From the NCBI RefSeq assembly GCF_030296775.1, contig NZ_AP027742.1, positions 1,426,001 to 1,490,000 of the forward strand: 64,000 bases of DNA. The letters run 5' to 3'. The stretch's first letter is position 1; every line of letters begins with the position of its first letter. Both the position numbers and the translations under genes were made by a program. Positions 1-7,753 of the stretch are shown in pieces. The stretch comes from Claveliimonas bilis. GTDB lineage: Bacteria > Bacillota > Clostridia > Lachnospirales > Lachnospiraceae. A model generated the notes under the pieces. The model saw only the letters and a list, made by a program, of their open reading frames with translations, had not been told where the DNA came from and did no database searches.

Positions 1-383
1 AAAACAAGTCCGATGCCGATGAAGATAACAATAGCCTGGCGCGGAGAGGATGGAGCCATCAGGCCGCCTATTATAAGACCGGTTCCCGCGCCACAGAGAA
101 AGTCTGTCACAGCCTTCTGACGTTTGAAAGACCCGCGTATGCGCTCCTGGTCAATGGTTTTTACCATTCTTGGATTTTCTTTCAATATCTGATCCAGAGA
201 AACAGAGAAGCGGTCGCTTATTTCAATCAGTGTTTTCAGATCCGGATAATTTTTTTCATTTTCCCAATTAGATACGGTCTGCCTTGTGACATGGAAGAGT
301 GCGCCAAATTCTTCCTGGGTCATATTGCAGGCTTTACGGATATTACTGATCTTTTTCCCGATATCTATATCATTTTCTTTCAT
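1..383 (-). CDS. XRE-family HTH regulator, membrane-tailed, 3' end off window
   Basis: A DNA-binding regulator read on the minus strand from ATG at 383, with an AAAGGAGAA ribosome site just upstream. Residues about 6-60 form a Cro/CI-type helix-turn-helix (TQEEFGALFHVTRQTVSNWE is the recognition part), followed by a spacing helix typical of Firmicute XRE proteins. After residue 90 the chain turns hydrophobic and glycine-rich (GAGTGLIIGGLMAP, then IVIFIGIGLV), suggesting one or two membrane segments. The gene runs off the left edge, so only 127 residues are visible. It is divergent from the alcohol dehydrogenase gene and could act on that intergenic region, but no operator is evident. Confidence 0.85.
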   Translation of the reverse strand, partial: MKENDIDIGKKISNIRKACNMTQEEFGALFHVTRQTVSNWENEKNYPDLKTLIEISDRFSVSLDQILKENPRMVKTIDQERIRGSFKRQKAVTDFLCGAGTGLIIGGLMAPSSPRQAIVIFIGIGLV

Positions 384-512
384 GGCGGGTTCTCCTTTCA
401 ATAAAGAGTCTGCTGTTACTGCTATTATGACGGAAGTCCATATGAAAAGTAAAGCAAGAAACGTTTGACATGCGGGGCAATCCGGGTTTTTGTCCGCAGA
501 GAACCGGTCGGA

Positions 513-541
513 TTGAATTGGCCGGTTTCTTGTGATACAAT
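513..541 (+). promoter_or_regulatory. Promoter of the alcohol dehydrogenase gene
   Basis: TTGAAT at 513-518 and TACAAT at 536-541 are separated by 17 bases, with TGTGA before the -10. The start codon lies 39 bases downstream of the -10. An upstream TTGACA at 465-470 has no partnered -10. Confidence 0.6.
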
Positions 542-579
542 GCAAATGAATAGAAAATTGCAGCGCAAGGGGGTCTTTT

Positions 580-1764
580 ATGAAAAATTTTGTACAGTAT
601 GCGCCAACGGAAATTGTATTTGGCGAAGATGCCGAGAATGAAGCGGGAAGACTCGCAAAAAAATGGGGCGGAAGCAAAGTACTGGTTATTTACGGCGGCG
701 GGAGCGTAAAACGAAGCGGCCTTCTTAATAAGGTGGAGGAGGAGCTGGAAAAAGAAGGAATTGACTATGAAGAGCTGGGAGGCGTACAGCCTAATCCGCG
801 CCTTGGACTTGCAAGAGAAGGTGTGAAAAAGGCAGTCAGCTTTCAGGCAGATCTGATCCTGGCGGTAGGCGGCGGAAGCGTCATTGATACAGCAAAGGCG
901 GTAGCCATTGGAGCAGCAGATCCGGGAACAGATATCTGGAGCTTCTGGATGGGAGAAAAGGCAGTGACAAAAGCGCTTCCGGTAGGTGTGATCCTGACTA
1001 TATCTGCAGCGGGAAGTGAGACAAGCGATTCGGCAGTGCTGACAAATGAGGAGACAGGGAAAAAGGCCGGGATCAACACGGATTTTAATCGGCCGAAATT
1101 TGCAGTTATGAATCCAAAGCTTACCTACACTTTGCCGAAATATCAGCTTACATGCGGAATTGTAGATATTATGATGCACACGCTGGAGAGATATTTTACG
1201 CCTGTAGACGGCAATGCTCTGACAGATGAGATTGCAGAAGGACTTTTAAGAACCATGATCACATACGGAGCGAAAGCTTATGAAGATCAGACGGACTATG
1301 ACGCCATGAGTGAGATCATGTGGTGCGGAAGTGTTTCGCACAATAATTTAACCGGACTTGGACGTCCAAAAGATTTTCTCTGTCATAAGCTGGGACATGA
1401 GATCAGCGGTATGTTTGATGTGGCTCACGGAGCGACTTTGTCTGCTGTGTGGGGAAGCTGGGCCAGATATGTGTACCGGATCGATGTTTCAAGATTTGCC
1501 CGCTATGGAAGACGGGTGTGGGGAATTGAGGAAGAAGAGGACGAGGCGGCAGCAGTCAAAGCTATCGAGAAAACAGAAGACTTTTTCCGTTCTCTCCACA
1601 TGCCGGTGTGCATAGGTGAGTTGGAGATCGGCGTTCAGCCGGACGAGATCCTTCGGAAACTGGCGGACAGTGCGACAAAGGGGAATACGATTCTCCTTGG
1701 GGCCTTCAAGAAAATAAACGCTCAGGATGCATATGAGATATACAAGGCAGCTAACCACAACTAG
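580..1764 (+). CDS. Iron-containing alcohol dehydrogenase (butanol dehydrogenase type)
   Basis: A 394-residue group III alcohol dehydrogenase, NAD(P)H-dependent, reducing aldehydes such as butyraldehyde at the end of fermentation. The nucleotide-binding signature GGGSVIDTAK is at 97-106. The metal site is complete: D196, H200, H269 and H283, with the same spacing as in the YqhD/butanol dehydrogenase family. Length is normal. Transcription probably starts from the promoter at 513-541. The 3' end overlaps the MATE exporter gene by about 30 bases, so the two are likely co-transcribed. The family call is firm; the physiological aldehyde cannot be read from sequence. Confidence 0.93.
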   Translation: MKNFVQYAPTEIVFGEDAENEAGRLAKKWGGSKVLVIYGGGSVKRSGLLNKVEEELEKEGIDYEELGGVQPNPRLGLAREGVKKAVSFQADLILAVGGGSVIDTAKAVAIGAADPGTDIWSFWMGEKAVTKALPVGVILTISAAGSETSDSAVLTNEETGKKAGINTDFNRPKFAVMNPKLTYTLPKYQLTCGIVDIMMHTLERYFTPVDGNALTDEIAEGLLRTMITYGAKAYEDQTDYDAMSEIMWCGSVSHNNLTGLGRPKDFLCHKLGHEISGMFDVAHGATLSAVWGSWARYVYRIDVSRFARYGRRVWGIEEEEDEAAAVKAIEKTEDFFRSLHMPVCIGELEIGVQPDEILRKLADSATKGNTILLGAFKKINAQDAYEIYKAANHN

Positions 1765-3136
1765 TCCGGAAATCGACTGGAAAGGATTTTATAGAAGCGT
1801 CTTTGCACTGGTGCTTCCGCTGGCGTTGCAGAATCTGATCAATGTAGGCGTGACGGCGGCAGACGTGATCATGCTTGGAAAAGTAGGAGAAAAGGTGCTC
1901 TCCGGAGCCTCTCTGGCCGGGCAGGTTCAGTTTATCATGACGCTGATCTTCATGGGGATTACATCGGGAGCTACGGTGCTCACGGCACAGTACTGGGGAA
2001 AACAGGATACTGAAACCATTGAAAAGGTACTGGGAATGGGGCTTGTGGCAGGAATCGGCACTGCGCTTGTCTTTGCCGTGGCAGCGATCGGCGCCCCGGA
2101 AATGCTGATGCGGATTTATACATCGGACGTTCAGGTGATCAGTGAAGGGTCAAAGTACTTGAGGATTGTAGGGCTTTCCTATCTTTTCATGGCAGTGACC
2201 CAGGTCTATCTGAATATTATGAGAAGTATTGAGAGAGTGGCTGTGGCTACGCTGATCTACCTTATTTCTCTTCTGGTAAATATTGGGATCAATGCTCTTT
2301 TGATTTTCGGACTTTACGGCGCACCGAAAATGGGTATCGTAGGAGCGGCCATCGGGACCCTGTGTGCCAGGATCACAGAGACAGTTCTCGTTTTGTGCTA
2401 TGCATTTTTCCGCAATAAGACGGTAAGGATCCGATTCCGGTATTTTATCCGTATTGACAGAGTTTTGCTGAAGGATTACATGGTCTATGCCATGCCGGTG
2501 GTGCTCAATGAATTGATGTGGGGACTTGGAAGCTCGGCAAATACAGCGGTGATCGGTCATCTTGGAAGCGCGGCTGTGGCGGCCAATTCTGTGGCCCAGG
2601 TGGCAAGACAGCTGGCGACGGTCGTGGTGTTTGGGATTTCTCATGCAACGGCCATTTATCTGGGGAAGACGATCGGTGAGAAAAAGCAGGCTCATGCAAA
2701 GGCATATGCAAAGCGGTTTGCCGGACTTAGCCTGATCTTAGGGGCAGCGGGAGGGGCGGTTATCCTGATCGCAGCGCCTATTGCAAATGCAAATCTGGCT
2801 CTTTCTGGACAGGCAAAGAGTTATCTTATTTTTATGTTTTTCGTGATGTCGTATTTTACAGTGGCGCAGTCATGGAATACGACTATGGTGGTAGGAATTT
2901 TTCGCTCCGGAGGCGATACAAGATTCGGGCTTATCATGGATGTGTCTACCATGTGGGGATGTTCTATTTTGCTGGGGGCAGTGGCAGCATTTGTGTTTCA
3001 TGCCAGTGTACCTGTAGTCTATGTGATCCTGATGAGCGATGAGCTGATTAAGGTACCTATTACGTTAAAAAGATATTTCAGTTATAAATGGCTGAAAGAT
3101 GTAACAAGAGAAAAAGAAGAATTGGGAGGAAGATGA
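1733..3136 (+). CDS. MATE family efflux transporter
   Basis: A polytopic membrane protein of 467 residues with about 12 hydrophobic segments in two homologous halves, the NorM/DinF-type drug or metabolite/cation antiporter fold. The N-terminal signature around LALQNLINVGVTAADVIMLG is typical of the family. ATG 1733 was chosen because AGG at 1724-1726 gives normal spacing; ATG 1727 is possible. The gene begins inside the alcohol dehydrogenase gene and its stop touches the cyclodeaminase start, so it sits in a tight run. Substrate is unknown. Confidence 0.88.
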   Translation: MRYTRQLTTTSPEIDWKGFYRSVFALVLPLALQNLINVGVTAADVIMLGKVGEKVLSGASLAGQVQFIMTLIFMGITSGATVLTAQYWGKQDTETIEKVLGMGLVAGIGTALVFAVAAIGAPEMLMRIYTSDVQVISEGSKYLRIVGLSYLFMAVTQVYLNIMRSIERVAVATLIYLISLLVNIGINALLIFGLYGAPKMGIVGAAIGTLCARITETVLVLCYAFFRNKTVRIRFRYFIRIDRVLLKDYMVYAMPVVLNELMWGLGSSANTAVIGHLGSAAVAANSVAQVARQLATVVVFGISHATAIYLGKTIGEKKQAHAKAYAKRFAGLSLILGAAGGAVILIAAPIANANLALSGQAKSYLIFMFFVMSYFTVAQSWNTTMVVGIFRSGGDTRFGLIMDVSTMWGCSILLGAVAAFVFHASVPVVYVILMSDELIKVPITLKRYFSYKWLKDVTREKEELGGR

Positions 3137-3138
3137 AA

Positions 3139-4089
3139 ATGCTTTTTTTAGGAAAGGAAGAAATTGAAAAACTGACAGATCCTCAGGAGATGATGGATCA
3201 GATTGAGGAGGCGTATCGTATTTTTGGCGCAGATGAATATTATATGCCGCCGCGTCCGGTGATCGAACATGAAAACAAAACGCTGATTTACATGCCCTGT
3301 TATACAAAGAGCATTATCGGGACAAAAATGCTTACGATTTTCCCGGAAAATGCAAAACTTGGACTGCCGTCTATCGATGGCCTTGTTATCCTCAATGACC
3401 AGGTGACAGGCGCTCCGCTTGCTGTATTGGACGGGCAGGCTGTGACTGCATGGAGAACCGGTGCAGTGGGCGGAGTAGGTATGCGCCATCTGTCCAGAAA
3501 GGATGCTCATACAGTAGGAATCGTAGGAGCCGGTATGCAGGGATTTTACCAGGCAGTCTATGCGTGCGCTGCAAGGGATATTAAAACAGTGTATATCTGG
3601 AACCGCACCAAGAAGGACCTGACAGATTACATAGAAAGACTGAAGAAGACTATTGATAATCCGGCAGTGGAAGTAGTACAATGTAATACAGTGGAAGAAT
3701 TAGTCAAAGCAAGTGATATCATCTGTACGACAACAGCCGCTACGACTCCGGTGCTGCCTGACGATAAAGAGCTTCTGGAAGGAAAATGTATTATCGCCAT
3801 CGGTTCTTATACGCCGGAAATGCGGGAGATACCGGATGCAGTATGGGATCTTGTAGACAATGTATACATTGAACTGCCATATGCATGTGAGGAGAGCGGA
3901 GACTTAAGCGTACCTCTGGCAGAAGGCCGTCTGACAATGGATAAGGTTGTTTTGATGGACAAGTTCCTGGCATCGGATGCAGATGAAGATGAGATTGCAA
4001 AGAAAACCACATACTTTAAATCTGTAGGCATGGGTCTTTTTGACGTGTGTGTCGCACAGAAATTATTAGAAAAGGCAAAGGAGAGATAG
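3139..4089 (+). CDS. Ornithine cyclodeaminase / mu-crystallin family protein
   Basis: A 316-residue NAD(P)-binding enzyme. The Rossmann motif GIVGAGMQG is near residue 130, and the N-terminal half carries the family pattern (YMPPRPVIEH, KMLTIFPENA, TAWRTGAVGG). Members convert ornithine to proline, reduce cyclic imino acids or oxidise amino acids; the sequence does not settle which. GGAGG at 3125-3129 is 9 bases from ATG 3139 but only 3 from ATG 3133, so 3139 is preferred. The start lies at the MATE stop, and RidA follows 2 bases after the stop, which suits an enzyme releasing reactive imines. Confidence 0.85.
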   Translation: MLFLGKEEIEKLTDPQEMMDQIEEAYRIFGADEYYMPPRPVIEHENKTLIYMPCYTKSIIGTKMLTIFPENAKLGLPSIDGLVILNDQVTGAPLAVLDGQAVTAWRTGAVGGVGMRHLSRKDAHTVGIVGAGMQGFYQAVYACAARDIKTVYIWNRTKKDLTDYIERLKKTIDNPAVEVVQCNTVEELVKASDIICTTTAATTPVLPDDKELLEGKCIIAIGSYTPEMREIPDAVWDLVDNVYIELPYACEESGDLSVPLAEGRLTMDKVVLMDKFLASDADEDEIAKKTTYFKSVGMGLFDVCVAQKLLEKAKER

Positions 4090-4091
4090 AA

Positions 4092-4469
4092 ATGAAAGTA
4101 GTAGCAACAGAAAAAGCACCAAAGGCATTGGGACCATATTCACAGGGATATATTTACAACGGCGTATTTTATGCAGCAGGACAGATTGCCATTAATCCTG
4201 CTACAGATGCAGTTGAGGCAGAGACAATTGAAGGGCAGACAGAGCAGGTATGTAAAAATATCGGAGAACTTCTTAATGCCGCTGGAACCACTTATGACAA
4301 AGTTATCAAGACAACATGTTTCCTGGCAGATATGGGAGACTTCGGTGCATTCAATGAAGTATATGCAAAATATTTTACGTCCAAACCGGCAAGAAGCTGT
4401 GTCGCAGTAAAAACACTTCCAAAGAACGTACTGTGTGAGATCGAAGTGATCGCAGCAGTAGAAGAATAA
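4092..4469 (+). CDS. ridA: RidA family 2-iminobutanoate/2-iminopropanoate deaminase
   Basis: A 125-residue cytosolic enzyme that hydrolyses reactive enamine/imine intermediates from PLP enzymes or amino acid oxidation, releasing ammonia. Family features seen are PKALGPYSQG at the N-terminus, the central IKTTCFLADMGDF block and the C-terminal arginine in KPARSCVAV (the keto-acid binding Arg), followed by KNVLCEIEVIA. AAAGGAG lies about 8 bases before ATG 4092. It follows the cyclodeaminase-like gene with almost no gap, so the pair probably works on the same imine chemistry. Confidence 0.92.
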   Translation: MKVVATEKAPKALGPYSQGYIYNGVFYAAGQIAINPATDAVEAETIEGQTEQVCKNIGELLNAAGTTYDKVIKTTCFLADMGDFGAFNEVYAKYFTSKPARSCVAVKTLPKNVLCEIEVIAAVEE

Positions 4470-4498
4470 AACGGAAGATCAGAAAAGAGGTAAAAGAC

Positions 4499-5329
4499 AT
4501 GGCAGAGCAGCAAAATGGTTGTTCCCCTTCCGACTGCGCCGGATGCGCGCATGCGGATTCCTGTGGAAGTAAACCCCAGGATATGAAGGAACCGGCAAAT
4601 CCATTTTCTCATATCAATAAAGTAATTGCAGTAGTAAGCGGAAAAGGCGGTGTCGGCAAGTCCATGGTGACAGCTTCCCTGGCAAGAATGATGCGCCAGC
4701 AGGGATTTTCCGTCGGAATCCTTGATGCCGATATCACAGGCCCGTCTATCCCGAAAATGTACGGCCTGCATGAGAAGGCTAAAGGAAGCGAGCAGGGAAT
4801 TTTCCCCTGTGAGGCGAAGGACGGAACAAGGATTATGTCCGTCAATCTTCTTCTGGAAAACGAATCAGATCCGGTGATCTGGAGAGGGCCGGTTATTGCC
4901 GGCGTGGTGACACAGTTCTGGACCGACGTAATGTGGGGAGAGCTGGATTATCTGTTTGTAGATATGCCGCCCGGAACAGGAGATGTGCCGCTGACAGTAT
5001 TCCAGTCCCTTCCGGTGGACGGTATCGTCATTGTGACATCCCCGCAGGATCTTGTGCAGATGATTGTGGAGAAAGCTTATCATATGGCGGAAAAAATGAA
5101 TATTCCGGTTTTAGGAATTGTAGAAAACTACAGTTATCTCGTATGTCCGGACTGTGGAAAAAAGATTTCTGTCTTTGGAGAAAGCCATATTGAAGAAGTG
5201 GCAGCAGGGCTTGGCATACCGGTTCTCGGAAAAATGCCTGTAGACGCAGGGCTGGCAGAGCTGGTAGAAGAAGAACGTTTCTATGAGGCTGACAACCGGT
5301 ATCTGGAAGATGCGGTGAATAAGATTTGA
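4499..5329 (+). CDS. Mrp/NBP35 family Fe-S cluster carrier ATPase
   Basis: A 276-residue P-loop protein that binds and transfers Fe-S clusters to apoproteins. It has the deviant Walker A GKGGVGKS near residue 51, the Mrp-type DADITGPSIPKM block, DMPPGTGD (switch region), and a C-terminal CPDCG pair for bridging a cluster between two monomers. The N-terminus carries four cysteines in about 15 residues (C8, C13, C16, C22), a second cluster site like that of NBP35. AGAGGT precedes ATG 4499. It is 29 bases downstream of ridA. Confidence 0.92.
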   Translation: MAEQQNGCSPSDCAGCAHADSCGSKPQDMKEPANPFSHINKVIAVVSGKGGVGKSMVTASLARMMRQQGFSVGILDADITGPSIPKMYGLHEKAKGSEQGIFPCEAKDGTRIMSVNLLLENESDPVIWRGPVIAGVVTQFWTDVMWGELDYLFVDMPPGTGDVPLTVFQSLPVDGIVIVTSPQDLVQMIVEKAYHMAEKMNIPVLGIVENYSYLVCPDCGKKISVFGESHIEEVAAGLGIPVLGKMPVDAGLAELVEEERFYEADNRYLEDAVNKI

Positions 5330-5333
5330 TTTC

Positions 5334-5376
5334 AATTTGGGACGTAACACTTTTTAAAAGTGTTACGTCCCAAATT
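5334..5376. repeat. Perfect palindrome, left copy
   Basis: Two 21-bp perfectly complementary arms around a single T at 5355, with core GGGACGTAACACTTTT on the left arm. It starts 4 bases after the mrp stop codon. The same core recurs at 7675-7721. It lacks an adjacent T-run, so it is not a standard intrinsic terminator, although the T-rich tandem repeats begin 6 bases later. Confidence 0.9.
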
Positions 5377-5381
5377 ACGTT

Positions 5382-5425
5382 AAACGGTGTGTTTTTTTGC
5401 GCCAAACGGTGGGTATTTTTGTATA
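5382..5425 (+). repeat. Tandem 22-nt repeats, left set
   Basis: Two adjacent 22-base units (5382-5403 and 5404-5425) share AAACGGTGKGTWTTTTTG; a third, degenerate unit may follow from 5426. The same unit occurs three times in opposite orientation at 7606-7671. Confidence 0.8.
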
Positions 5426-5453
5426 AGGTGGTGTAAATCCGTATAAGTATATA

Positions 5454-5482
5454 TTGACAACAAGAACATATGTTTGTATAAT
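5454..5482 (+). promoter_or_regulatory. Consensus sigma-A promoter of the radical SAM operon
   Basis: TTGACA at 5454-5459 and TATAAT at 5477-5482 are separated by exactly 17 bases, a perfect consensus. It is covered and flanked by two LexA boxes, so strong transcription is expected only when repression is lifted. Confidence 0.9.
5464..5475 (+). promoter_or_regulatory. LexA (SOS) box 1, between -35 and -10
   Basis: GAACATATGTTT followed by G fits the Gram-positive LexA/DinR consensus GAACRNRYGTTY. It fills the spacer of the operon promoter, an ideal place to block RNA polymerase. Confidence 0.85.
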
Positions 5483-5488
5483 TAGCAC

Positions 5489-5500
5489 AAACATATGTTC
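5489..5500 (+). promoter_or_regulatory. LexA (SOS) box 2, at the start site
   Basis: AAACATATGTTC is the mirror of box 1. Together the boxes form a perfect inverted repeat with 19-bp arms (5459-5477 and 5487-5505) around a 9-base centre. Box 2 lies at the expected transcription start. Confidence 0.85.
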
Positions 5501-5523
5501 TTGTTTGCGGAGGGGATAATAAA

Positions 5524-6858
5524 ATGAAGTTACAGGAATCCATGTCAGTATATGAAAAACTCAGGATTTTAACAGATGCTGCAAAATATGATGTGGCCTG
5601 TACGTCCAGCGGAACGGAGAGGAGAAATGATGGTACAGGGATTGGAAGCTGCGCACAGGCGGGAATATGTCACAGTTTTTCAGCAGATGGCAGATGTATC
5701 TCTCTTTTAAAGATCCTTTTTACAAATGAATGTATTTATGACTGTAAATACTGTATCAATCGCCGAAGCAACGATGTGCCGAGAGCCTCTTTTACCCCGG
5801 ATGAAATTTGCAGTTTGACAATGGAATTTTATAGAAGGAATTATATAGAAGGCCTTTTTTTAAGTTCCGGTGTTCTGCACAGTCCAGACTATACGATGGA
5901 ACTTATTTACGCTGCCCTCTACAAGCTGCGTACAGAATTTCATTTTCAAGGCTATATTCATGTCAAAGCGATCCCTGGAACAAGTCAGGAGTTGATCCAA
6001 AAGCTTGGTTTTCTTGTGGACAGAATGAGTGTTAATCTGGAGCTTCCGACAGCCGAAGGATTAAAACGTCTGGCGCCCCACAAAACAAGGAAAAATATAC
6101 TTTCTCCTATGCGTCTTGTGCAGAACAGAATGGAAGAAAATAAGCAGGAGATTCAGGTGTACAGACATGCGTCTCGTTTTGTCCCGGCAGGACAGAGCAC
6201 ACAGATGATCATAGGGGCGACTCCCGATACAGATTTTCAGATTATCCATGTGGCGGAATCTCTTTATAAAAAATTTGGGCTGAAAAGAGTATTTTACTCT
6301 GCTTTTGTACATGTCAATGAGGACAGCAGTCTTCCGGCAAGGACAGGGGAGGGGCCGCCTCTTCTTAGAGAGCACAGGCTTTATCAGGCTGACTGGCTGC
6401 TTCGGTATTATCATTTTGAAGCAAAAGAGCTTCTTACGGAGGATAATCCTAATTTTAATGTCCTGTTGGATCCGAAATGCAACTGGGCCCTGCGGAATTT
6501 GGGCATTTTCCCGGTAGAGATCAGCACCGCGAACTATGAGACTTTGCTAAGAGTCCCGGGAATCGGTTATCGCTCGGCAGGCAGGATTGTCAAAGCCAGG
6601 AGGTATGGAAAGTTGAGCTTTGAAGATTTGAAAAAAATGGGGGTAGTATTAAAGAGAGCACTATATTTCATTACCTGCGGCGGAAAGATGATGTATCCGG
6701 TAAAGATAGAAGAGGATTACATTACGAGAAATCTTCTGAATACAAAAGAAAAACTTCCGGAAGGAATAGATGGGATGACTTATCGCCAGATTTCTTTGTT
6801 TGACGATGTGAGATTTCGGGAGGGATGTTATGAAAATAGTATATGTGTGCAAAGATAG
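5524..6858 (+). CDS. Putative DNA modification/repair radical SAM protein (TIGR03916 type)
   Basis: A 444-residue radical SAM enzyme. The cluster-binding cysteines are C70, C74 and C77 in CIYDCKYC. About residues 340-375 form a helix-hairpin-helix (LLRVPGIGYRSAGRIVKARR), a non-specific DNA-binding element, so the substrate is probably DNA. The family is usually paired with a DUF4130 protein, as here: the next gene starts 29 bases before this stop. GGAGGGG at 5509-5515 precedes ATG 5524. Two LexA boxes on the promoter indicate SOS induction, which supports a repair role (family knowledge plus inference). The reaction is not known. The cassette is bracketed by inverted repeats. Confidence 0.9.
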   Translation: MKLQESMSVYEKLRILTDAAKYDVACTSSGTERRNDGTGIGSCAQAGICHSFSADGRCISLLKILFTNECIYDCKYCINRRSNDVPRASFTPDEICSLTMEFYRRNYIEGLFLSSGVLHSPDYTMELIYAALYKLRTEFHFQGYIHVKAIPGTSQELIQKLGFLVDRMSVNLELPTAEGLKRLAPHKTRKNILSPMRLVQNRMEENKQEIQVYRHASRFVPAGQSTQMIIGATPDTDFQIIHVAESLYKKFGLKRVFYSAFVHVNEDSSLPARTGEGPPLLREHRLYQADWLLRYYHFEAKELLTEDNPNFNVLLDPKCNWALRNLGIFPVEISTANYETLLRVPGIGYRSAGRIVKARRYGKLSFEDLKKMGVVLKRALYFITCGGKMMYPVKIEEDYITRNLLNTKEKLPEGIDGMTYRQISLFDDVRFREGCYENSICVQR

Positions 6859-7609
6859 TATTACGGGGATTTTTTCGGCAGTATATGAGGCGTGGAAGAG
6901 GAGAAATGAAGGAAGAGAACTTAGTATAGCGATACAGGGAAGTGTGGAGCCGGCGCTTTTTTGTGAATACCAGGAAATTGAAGAGTCAGAGAGGAAAGCG
7001 GCAGCTGTGGAGAAGATGATTCTTAAAAATCTGGGAAGTCTTGTATACCGGGATTTGTATTATGCATCGCTGTCAAGAAACCTGGAAAAGGGAGATGCGA
7101 TTCTGGGGACTTTGCTTGCGGCAAGAAAAATTCCGGACAGCAGAAAGATTATGGATCATCTTGGGGAAACACATGTAGAAAAAGTATTTGAATTGAGCAG
7201 AAATGTAGGGGAAGAGGCTCATTTGCTGACAGGGTTTATAAGATTTCGGGAGCTGGAAAATGGAGTGCTTTTATCAGAAATTACGCCTAAAAATCAGGTG
7301 CTTCCCTGTCTGGGGCCTCATTTTCAAGATCGTTTTCCGATGGAAAACTGGATGATATATGATAAAGGGAGACAAATGTTCGCGGCACATGAGGCTGGAA
7401 AACAGTGGGTTTTGGCAGAAGGAGAAAAGCTTGATGAAGAAGTATCCGGACGGTTGTCCGAAAAAGAACTTGAGTTAGAAGAACTGTGGAAAATGTTTTG
7501 CAGAACAATCGCTATCAAAGAAAGGAAAAATCCGGTCTGTCAGAGAAATAATCTGCCGCTGTGGTACAGACAGAATATGACAGAATTTCAGGAAATCCAT
7601 GCAAAGTGA
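6830..7609 (+). CDS. DUF4130 / TIGR03915 probable DNA metabolism protein
   Basis: A 259-residue partner of the radical SAM protein, with which it overlaps by 29 bases and is surely co-translated. The start MKIVYVCKDSITGIFSAVYE and the C-terminal block around TIAIKERKNPVCQRNNLPLW match the family that accompanies radical SAM repair proteins and is sometimes fused to a uracil-DNA-glycosylase-like domain in other species. No such domain is fused here. GGGAGGG at 6818-6824 sets the start. The stop lies inside the first of the mirrored 22-nt repeats. Function is unknown; a role in processing the lesion handled by its partner is inference. Confidence 0.85.
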   Translation: MKIVYVCKDSITGIFSAVYEAWKRRNEGRELSIAIQGSVEPALFCEYQEIEESERKAAAVEKMILKNLGSLVYRDLYYASLSRNLEKGDAILGTLLAARKIPDSRKIMDHLGETHVEKVFELSRNVGEEAHLLTGFIRFRELENGVLLSEITPKNQVLPCLGPHFQDRFPMENWMIYDKGRQMFAAHEAGKQWVLAEGEKLDEEVSGRLSEKELELEELWKMFCRTIAIKERKNPVCQRNNLPLWYRQNMTEFQEIHAK

Positions 7610-7671
7610 CAAAAATGCATACCGCTTGGCGCAGAAATACACACCGATTCATTCAAAAATACACACCATTT
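7606..7671 (-). repeat. Tandem 22-nt repeats, right set (inverted)
   Basis: Three head-to-tail 22-base units (7606-7627, 7628-7649, 7650-7671) read on the minus strand as AANYGGTRTGYATTTYTG plus four variable bases. They mirror the left set at 5382-5425, including the shared GCGCC tail of one unit in each set. The first unit overlaps the stop codon of the upstream gene. Confidence 0.85.
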
Positions 7672-7674
7672 ACT

Positions 7675-7721
7675 GCAAATTGGGACGTAACACTTTTTAA
7701 AAGTGTTACGTCCCAATTTGC
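7675..7721. repeat. Perfect palindrome, right copy
   Basis: Two 23-bp perfect arms around a single T at 7698. The core of about 33 bases is identical to the palindrome at 5334-5376. It follows the right-hand tandem repeats after 3 bases, so the order palindrome-repeats-genes-repeats-palindrome is symmetric. Confidence 0.9.
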
Positions 7722-7746
7722 AAAATCTACTATCCTCTACTATAAT
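7718..7746 (+). promoter_or_regulatory. Probable promoter of the nuclease-helicase gene
   Basis: TTGCAA at 7718-7723 and TATAAT at 7741-7746 with a 17-base spacer. The -35 box overlaps the end of the palindrome. The predicted start of transcription (about 7753) coincides with the ATG at 7754. Confidence 0.6.
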
Positions 7747-7753
7747 GAAAAGC

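Noticed and set aside
370-1179. Long minus-strand open frame of 269 codons
   Set aside because: It lies wholly antisense to the alcohol dehydrogenase gene with its intact metal site; composition is His/Arg/Cys-rich, typical of a shadow frame.
5334-5376. Palindromes as ordinary intrinsic terminators
   Set aside because: The arms run into each other with a 1-base centre and no adjacent T-run. The same sequence in a mirrored context points to another or additional role, although some termination is possible.
5382-5425. 22-nt tandem repeats as a CRISPR array
   Set aside because: Units abut without spacers, are A/T-rich and inexact, and no cas genes are near.
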